NCBI GenBank assembly: GCA_016630905.1
Contig: WBMQ01000010.1
Coordinates: forward strand, 1,116,001-1,180,000
Direction of reading: 5' to 3'
Length of the DNA stretch: 64,000 nucleotides
DNA from: Capillidium heterosporum
Lineage: Eukaryota; Entomophthoromycota; Entomophthoromycetes; Entomophthorales; Capillidiaceae
Of this stretch, positions 57,061 through 64,000 are shown one piece after another (the first letter of the stretch is position 1; the number at the start of each line of letters is the position of its first letter). The translations under genes were made by a program, and so were the position numbers. Below the pieces are notes generated by a model, which searched no databases, was not told the DNA's origin, and saw nothing but the letters and a program-made list of their open reading frames with translations.

Positions 57061-58341
57061 TTTATTATTGAAATAAAAATCATTATAAGCGAAATGGCAT
57101 CCTTCTCTTTCAGAACTGTATGTTAAAAGATAAACCTGAACAGTGACATGGCAAAAGCACTTGCTTGCACAAATTTAAACTTGGCAATGTCTTCAAATGT
57201 AGATCTACCAATATTTTCTCGTGGGTTTCTAGTGAGAGTATCGAGAAGCAGGTCATGTTGTAGATATTTTGTTGAAAGGTAAAGATAGTGAGAGTTGGTT
57301 TTGTTGAAAACCCCTTTTGTAATTTAATTTACGCTCTATCCTCATCTATATTCTAGAAATAATTCTATATTTGGTAACATTTGTAAAGGATTGATCCAAT
57401 ACTAGGTTTACAGATTTGCAATATTTATACATCTCATTTGAATAAAAGGTAGAAAGAAACATACAAAGCATTACACTATATAGTTGGAAGGACACTCGAT
57501 ATCGATTACTTTCTTTTCAGCCTGATTGATGTTTTAGAAAATTAGATGACGTCTATGTTAAAATGCACTTTAAACTCTGATACAAGCTATCTGTCCAACA
57601 TGTTGATATGATGTACGCATATGTAAATAGCTCTACAGCCTTCAATAGCATCTTACTTTATCACTCCTAGGCACTCTAGTACGCAAAACATAGTTCTCTT
57701 TAGGTAAGTTGCTGTAGACTTATCAAAATAAAATAATAGTGAAGCTTTAGGCAGCTTAACTGAAAGGTTTATATTAATACCAATAACTGCAAAGTATATA
57801 AAGGCATGCTAAAATAGAATCTAGTATTAGTTGCTGATTTTATTTCTATTACAAGCTACATTCAAATTGGAACAAAGTAACGAATCTTAGCATTTAAGAA
57901 ACAGCCATATAGCACACCATACAGTATTACCTTAGGCGTTTCATTTGCTTTTCAATTGATTAAAACTGCCTGACAGTGCAAATAATATAGAAAACTTTGT
58001 ATTACCTTTAGCAAAAATAATTACCGTTTATCCTTGAAAACCATTTGAAGCTATCAACAAGGCTGCATATCTCACTATAGAATAGTAAAACATAAATATA
58101 CTTCCTTTTTCTTTAAAGCAGATGCTCAGTAGTTTAAAGAGGCCATTTTAAAATAAAAGCAAAATTATAGATTCTAATAAGCGAACTATTGAACATATTC
58201 TAATACATTTCTAAAGGCGGTTAGCAACTAAATGACTTAAAGATAATCTGTGACTTTTAAAACAATTGATTAAAATCAATATACATCAAAATTTGAATGA
58301 AAAAGGCTAGTAACCAAAAATACCCTTTCAAATGCTTTAAT
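57061..58341. other. AT-rich spacer
   Basis: Nothing recognisable on either strand. Confidence 0.4.
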
Positions 58342-58645
58342 TTAAATCTTTATGAAAAGTTGTAAAAAGGAAAGTAAGCCTAAATACAAAGTACACTTAG
58401 CTACAAATAAAAAACAAAAGCTTACCTCCAATTATAAATATCCCTAAAATAACGTACATGAGGTACTGCTTTCTTTTCTCTAACTTGGGGTCGTTCAAAT
58501 CGTCATCAGACTTCTTCAAGTAGGTGGCAGGTACCTTACCACGCTTTGTTACATTCTTTTCGAACTTTTGGTTAGCTCTGCGTTGGGTTGGGGTTTGGGG
58601 CTATTACTGTTGGTTAACAAATTTTAAATTTGAATATACTACCAT
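58342..58645 (-). CDS. SERP1: RAMP4/SERP1-type ER translocon-associated protein (Ysy6-like)
   Basis: Three reverse-strand exons: 58645-58643 (ATG only), 58600-58426 and 58379-58342, introns of 42 and 46 nt, all in phase; 71 aa, the usual size. RAMP4/SERP1 is a tail-anchored ER protein next to the Sec61 translocon that supports membrane protein biogenesis under stress. Diagnostic segments are the start MPQTPTQRRANQKFEKNVTK with RGKVP, a charged linker, and the single C-terminal membrane helix QYLMYVILGIFIIGG extended by LLSFLQLFIKI. The start codon is separated from the rest of the coding sequence by the first intron. The last junction was chosen because it completes the membrane helix with a typical 46-nt intron. 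Confidence 0.82.
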
Positions 58646-59460
58646 CTTGATTTCTTGTTGCTATGATGGAAGAGGTGAGTTTGGGATTTGTGAGATTTAT
58701 AGTGGGGGATGATCAACTTGAAATTGTGGAGACAAATAATTGGAGGAGTTGATAGTTTTGGTTTGGTGGTCATGAGCCAAATTGAATAGGATATTTGAAG
58801 CGATTGTGATGCTAGATTGAAATAATTGAACAAATATGCAGTATAAATTTGTACTTATTTTAAATTTATCAAGGCATATTCTTATGATCAAAGTAAAATC
58901 TAAGGAGCACGACTGTTGCCATAAACTTCCATCCAAAGGTATGTCAATTTCGAAGCCTGTTTTCATTTCAAGAATACCACCAAGGATACTACATCCCTTT
59001 CCATAAACTATATTTTTCCCAAATATAAAAAATTCACGATGTTCCTATATATACCAATACCATCCAGAACTTCTCGGTTCTTGCTAATAATAGCTTTGAA
59101 TCAATTAGAGGATAAAGTGAAAATCCAAAGGAGGTACTAGTCCGAAATGGCAACACCAATTAAAAATTGATAATTATGTTTGAACAATCCAACTCGAATT
59201 TACCAACTATATTAGCAAACCAGACTGAAGTTCCTTGGCAGACAATTACTTAGAACAGCAAACGCAATATATTGGAAGGATATATGGGACTGTATCCAAA
59301 AAGCAAGGCTATAAAGGCTTTGTTCTCTAACTTTTATTTTCTTGTTTTTAGACTACCATTTTGCACCTGCATTCTATCGACTTATTCAATACTAGTATCA
59401 AACTGAGCGACGAAGCACGAGCTTTACCAATTCCATATAATTAATTAATAACTTGTAACA
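58646..59460. other. Divergent spacer, SERP1-like gene / third SNARE
   Basis: No gene seen; the two promoters should lie here. Overlapping short reverse frames at 58639-58966 are not convincing. Confidence 0.35.
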
Positions 59461-59913
59461 ATGGTACAGAGGAATACCGACTTAGGCCCAAGGAACATGG
59501 AGGAAAGTGAACTCGATGACAGCCGGGTCCACTTAATACAAAATCAACTGGATGAAGTAACCAACATTATGAAGGATAACATAACTAAAGCTTACACCAA
59601 CTTGGGAGTTTTAGATGAACTTGAGAAGAATGCAAGTAATTTTAAAAATTTTATTTATTTTAAGCTAATTTTGTGAATAGCTGAATTGGAAGAAAATACG
59701 ACACGACTAAGTAGGAAAGCCAAAGAAAATAGGTTTAAAGCCTGGGTTATGGAGAAGAAGTTACAGTTGGGTATATGCTGTTTACTTTCAACATTGTTAC
59801 TTTTGATTATATGTAAATTTTTATTTATGTTTTAATTATATTAATGATGTATTTTAGCCGGATTAATAGTTGCTGCTACCCATCATGAATTCTTGTTTCC
59901 TAACAAGTCGTAG
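59461..59913 (+). CDS. Divergent synaptobrevin-like SNARE, copy 3
   Basis: Exons 59461-59635, 59681-59812 and 59858-59913 (two 45-nt introns, in phase) give 120 aa. The central exon is exactly 132 nt with the same start and end phases as the matching exon of SNARE copies 1 and 2, which shows common descent. The SNARE region reads QNQLDEVTNIMKDNITKAYT, with Asn47 where the zero-layer Arg/Lys stands; the WW pair of KAMWWKD is changed to AWVMEKK. A hydrophobic C-terminal anchor (LLSTLLLLIISGLIVAA) and a short tail follow. Its start codon is not split. It may be a specialised or non-fusogenic SNARE. Confidence 0.65.
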
Positions 59914-60877
59914 CCCAAGGTATTTGATAATGGTTGCAGATGACGGGTATTTTTTTATGTTTTTCGATAATCTTCTATTAAACTTTAATTTATACAACCT
60001 TCTCTAATTTTGATATAGTATTGTTAGCTCTTTAACTAACAGCTTTGGATAAAAGGAGTTGATAGGAAAAGTGGACACACTAACAATAAGTCTTTAAATA
60101 GCACTTATACTTTCGAATGCATCAGTAAAGCGTAGTTCTTTTCATCTTTTTGAACAACATAGCAACACCTTTTGTAGCTTATTTCAATTAACAAGATTGA
60201 ATTTGGGTTTAGACTTAGCTTCTTGATGGTTCGCTTTACTTAGCCTCTAAGCAATTTTATTTCTACTTTCAAAAGAAGGTTTTTTCATCGCTGTCTTATT
60301 TGACTTTTATATATATTCCAAGTCTAAGTTACTAGAGCTATTAAATTTTCAAAGGAAGGTGATGCTTATATAATACAAGTTTAGGTGTATATATATCAAA
60401 TTGATATCTATATATTTACTAAATTTTATTTTGATCAATGATATCTTACAAATACCATAGTGTAACAGAATAAGATATGAATATTCGGCTATCAAATTAA
60501 ATACAGTATACATCTATCCGTACATTCTTATACTTTGCTTTAAACTTCATTATCCTTTCTAAAATGTTGGAATTTAGTATCTGGTCCTTTGTATTAATTA
60601 TTTCAGCTGTAAAGATAAACTGTAGTACAAGTTTGTTAAGGAAATAAATATCAATACACAAAAGGTAGAAAAGTATATTCCAAAGCTATTTCAATTAGAA
60701 TTAACAATTATTTTATTAGTATCAAATTTTTTGCCAAGGAAATATAAACACATTTTCAAAACCACTTTACAAAAGTGAATATATCAGATGGTAGAAGTTA
60801 GCTAAGCTAATTTCAACAGATTTCCCTACCTAACGAATTGAAAACAGCTATAAGGTATACGGTAAAATTGTTGTAAA
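59914..60877. other. AT-rich spacer
   Basis: No gene seen. Confidence 0.4.
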
Positions 60878-62037
60878 TCAAATATGAACTAGATGGTCCC
60901 ACACATCCTGGAAAAATATTGAGATATGCGAACCCAAGCCATTAGAAACTTCACTAAAGGTATGTAGAGCAAATTGGAAACTGGGGTTCAGAAAGTTGAA
61001 GAAGGCTAGCCAGTTGTTAGTAGGGTGAGAGGAATAAGAGTTGATATTGTAGTTGAGAGGCGAAAACCTACTTAGCCCATCATTGATAGTACATGATCCA
61101 GCCGACCTCCCCGTTTTATAGTAACTGTGGTTGGCGACGATCAATTTGAGTAAAGCTAGTATCTGAAAGTTCGTAATGTAAGGATGGATAACCCACTCTC
61201 GTAGTTTGATATTGGTTTCCGGTTGAGTTGAATTACTAGGCAAAATAAAAGATTTGAACCCCAGCGTCTTAATAAGTAAAGTTACAGCCGAAGTTAAAAA
61301 TTCAGGACCACTTTGGGTGAAAGTAGCGTCGTCCAATTTCCAAGTTGAAAGGTAAGTTTGGTTAGCCAGTTGTTCCGATAGTAAAACTTCTAAACCCTTT
61401 ATGAAAGGAGCAGCACCTACGCATTTACGGAACTGTACTAAAAACCTGTTCAAGTCGGCTAACATACCTAAAGTTGAAATGTTGTACCTTTCCGGTAAGC
61501 TCAACGTCTTTATAAGGGACTCCAAATCCCGTTCCAAACAGTAAGCAGCGTGCAAATGCCAAGCTTCACGTCGCTTGCGCTTAGCTTCAATGAATATTGA
61601 CCAGTCGTGGGGATAGATCCATTTGCCTTCATAAATTCCAATGGAAGTTAAATATTCCTCTACTTTTTCCCTAGTTGCATGAGCATTGATAGGTTGCTTA
61701 GCAGTTGAAGAGTTGATGTAGATGTCGAGGTGTTCGTACCCAACTACTAACTCTTGGAATTGGCTACCGATATGTTTCTTGGAAAATTCTACCATACTGA
61801 TGATAACTCCATAAAGGGCGTCGTTGGTGTGAAAAAATTGGTCGCAGAACATCTCGAATTTGTGCAAGTATTCCCGCCTCATATCTAAACTCTCCATGTT
61901 CTTGGTTGCTAATTGTTGTAGAAAGTCATCGCTATAATTTTCCACTTGATAAAATAAGTTCAAGTTAGGTTTAAGTTATATAAAAATAAATTACTGATCT
62001 GGGCTGGTAACAGATGTTCTTTCGACTCGCTATCCAT
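60878..62037 (-). CDS. Unidentified intracellular protein
   Basis: Exons 62037-61995 and 61944-60878, joined across a 50-nt intron (gtaatt...tcaag, branch CCTAAC) in phase 1, give 369 aa beginning MDSESKEHLLPAQIMENYSD. Without this intron the long frame has no ATG upstream of Met23, which supports the two-exon model. The protein is largely helical: an N-terminal helical region (DDFLQQLATKNMESLDMRRE), a Trp-rich segment (GIYEGKWIYPHDW), a basic helix (IEAKRKRREAWHLHAAYCLE) and a C-terminus rich in aromatic residues ending FFQDVWDHLVHI. There is no signal peptide or membrane helix. I do not recognise the family. Confidence 0.6.
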
Positions 62038-63848
62038 TTGAAGCTCTTTACTAAAATTGAAATTGACACTAGACTATTGCCTAAATAAAGTTGATATAGT
62101 TCTCGAAAAGAGCTCGATTTTCACCACCGTTAGCTTTGGGTATATGTATACAACGTTCTTTATCTAATTTATGCCTTGGGTTGGTGGCTGGTCTTGAACC
62201 GTTTATTCAATTTTCCCCTGCTATCTTCACACCAAGTCTTGTGATGTTAGTTTTAGTAGGTTAGGATGGGGAGATTCAAGCTGTTTAATTGGTTAGCTAG
62301 TGGAAATTAAAGCTTGAATCAGCTAAAATTTCGAAAGTTATAAGTTGGAGATTGAGGTGGGTAGTTCATCCTAGCTATCATTTCTCATATCCCTGATTTT
62401 CTTGGAGCCTGCTTTCTATGTGGTTGGAATAAATGGAGATAAATACCTTGGAGTTCAAGTTATACTAAGATGGGACTATAATCCAAGTTTCTATCTCTTG
62501 TGCTTAAAGACTTGGAGCATTGAGATCAAAATTTAAATGCTATTATCTAGGGAAGTAACGTATAGTTGTATTTTTATAATGTCTGATAATATTTGTTGAG
62601 GAAAGGTCCTAGTATGTATAAAGCCTTAATGGCTTATAAGCATCTGCTTTATAGTGAAATATATTTGAGCAAAAACTAGAGTAGAAATTCCTTGTTATAT
62701 CTGGACTACAAAGCTATTTCAGAAACTAGTACTCTATTCCATAAACAGTACACTGCTATTAAAGTCAAAATTAATGGAATTCTAATTAAAACAATGCGAT
62801 ATATACAGATCAAAAAACCAGTTGCTAAAATGGACAAAAGCATCTTTTACTTTTCATATTCTATCCAAAATAACCTTTTTCTCATATTTACCACCAAAGA
62901 AAGTTTAACCTGACACTGTGCTGTTAGTATATTTAACTTTTAACGAGAATAGGCATCTACTTTCAATAGACAGTTTTCGTAAGCTTGTAAATCAACTAGA
63001 TTCGTATTTAGAAAAAGTCTACATTAGCTTCGTATTAAGATAAAAGAAATTAAAAGCATCAACAATGTAGTAATTTAAAAGCAAGCTAAATGAACTGGAA
63101 AAAGTTCCTATTTACTAATTAGATATACATATAAATATTATTGAGACCTGTATTAATTTATTTATAAAAGTGAGCCAATATTAGTAAATAAATGCTCCTT
63201 AAACTCTATCCAAATTCTCTGCTTCCGAAATGTTCAAATTAGGCAAGAATAGATGCGTGATTTTATTAAAATTATAAAAGGAATGGTTTAAAGTATTGCT
63301 TACTACAGAAATAGTTAGCTAGGCTTTCGTATAGCCATATACGATTAGCAGTGAAGGGTATACACCTGAGATTTGGAATGGAAAGAAGCTTATTATATTG
63401 TTGAAATTTGACGAATACAACTACAAAAAGCTTATTATGAAAGGTAGGATATCTATTATCTAATGAAGCTTAAAATAATTACATATAGGCACTATAGATT
63501 GAGATACATCAAACATTTAGCCTACCGGTTGTATTTAATCACCATATTTCCCATCTCAACAGGGCAAACATTTACCCTACAGCTAACGGAACATGAACCT
63601 CATGGAATTTTGCATCCGTAGCTTATAGAATACAAGCCAATAAGCACTTTATCCAATTACTGATTTCAAAAAGTCATTTAAAATTCGAGAATGTGAACAA
63701 GTTAGTTCTATTGGGTTAGGCTCCCACAAAATTTAATTACACATCAGCCTTTCCCATTAGTAGGTTTACAGGATACACTAGATAAAGTCCAGAAAGGAGT
63801 AAATAGATTTTACATTTAGATATACAGCACAACAAGTAATTAGATATT
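62038..63848. other. AT-rich spacer
   Basis: No gene supported; a 73-codon frame at 62692-62913 (+) lacks an ATG near its start and shows no domain. Confidence 0.4.
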
Positions 63849-64000
63849 ATGGCAAGTACGATGGAAGTTCCAACTAATGACCTAAGACCCAACTCCCCGC
63901 AGCCCAAATTAAATAGGAGCTTGTCATTCACAGGTAATTTATATGTTTGCCATGTATGTTTAATTTCCAACTTTACTATTTTAGCACGCAACTACTTTTT
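63849..64000 (+). CDS. 5' end of an unidentified gene (cut by right edge)
   Basis: Exon 1 (63849-63933) encodes MASTMEVPTNDLRPNSPQPK and LNRSLSFT. It is followed by a well-formed intron (63934-63984, gtaatt...ttttag, with a CCAACTTTACT branch region) and the first bases of exon 2 (ARNYF). The exon is richer in G+C than the spacer. Too little is present to name the product. Confidence 0.4.
   Translation, partial: MASTMEVPTNDLRPNSPQPKLNRSLSFTGNLYVCHVCLISNFTILARNYF

Noticed and set aside
1-64000. Mobile elements, CRISPR arrays or bacterial operons
   Set aside because: No transposase, reverse transcriptase, integrase or regularly spaced repeats were seen; the genes have spliceosomal introns.

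Overview
This window is nuclear DNA of an AT-rich, intron-rich fungus. Coding regions are clearly richer in G+C than the long AT-rich spacers. Genes carry many short introns, mostly 35-60 nt, with GTAA-type donors, a CTAAC/CTAAT-like branch site and a TTTAG/ATAG acceptor. The gene set (complex I assembly factor, Gtr1/RagA GTPase, DYRK kinase, Sds3-like subunit, Alr/Mnr2-type CorA channels, F-box/LRR proteins, Hsp20, P450, multicopper oxidase) suggests an early-diverging fungus. My best guess is Entomophthoromycotina (Conidiobolus-like), but this is inference only. Many genes below were rebuilt by hand by joining exons and checking that the reading phase is kept at each junction.

Layout. 1-508 (-): 5' part of 5-aminolevulinate synthase, running off the left edge. 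3.2-10.6 kb (+): tandem array of three CorA-family metal transporters; the middle copy has a frameshifted first exon. 12.7-13.2 kb (-): small membrane protein, then a gene-poor stretch. 17.8-19.4 kb: divergent pair, an Sds3/BRMS1-like protein (-) and a Lys-rich coiled-coil protein (+). 19.9-20.6 kb: ribosomal protein eL24. 22.2-25.0 kb: two paralogous orphan proteins, the first frameshifted. 25.8-32.3 kb: two paralogous secreted proteins (-), enclosing an Hsp20 gene, a P450 gene and an unidentified gene. 33.7-35.4 kb: multicopper oxidase with one frameshift. 36.2-41.0 kb: second Hsp20, second P450 (one-base frameshift), third Hsp20. 41.9-44.3 kb: F-box protein and NDUFAF2. 45.4-48.6 kb: class II DYRK kinase. 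49.3-50.3 kb: Gtr1/RagA. 50.6-55.2 kb: two synaptobrevin genes in opposite orientation around a degenerate long-chain acyl-CoA synthetase-like gene. 58.3-59.9 kb: RAMP4/SERP1-like protein (-) and a divergent third SNARE (+). 60.9-62.0 kb: unidentified protein (-). 63.8 kb to the edge: 5' end of another gene.

The main large-scale structure is an inverted duplication: Hsp20(+)/P450(-) at 27.6-30.3 kb is mirrored by P450(+)/Hsp20(-) at 38.3-41.0 kb. The P450 copies share an apparently identical tract of about 737 bp, and the third Hsp20 is a mosaic of the other two, so sequence exchange between the arms has been recent. The three Hsp20 promoters carry heat-shock-element-like clusters and TATA boxes.

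Other points of interest: both synaptobrevin genes have a start codon split by an intron (AT|G) and a lysine at the SNARE zero layer; all frameshifts found are single-base excesses; and an acyl-CoA synthetase-like gene is intact but lacks the recognisable ATP-binding motif. I found no convincing transposon, CRISPR array, tRNA or rRNA.
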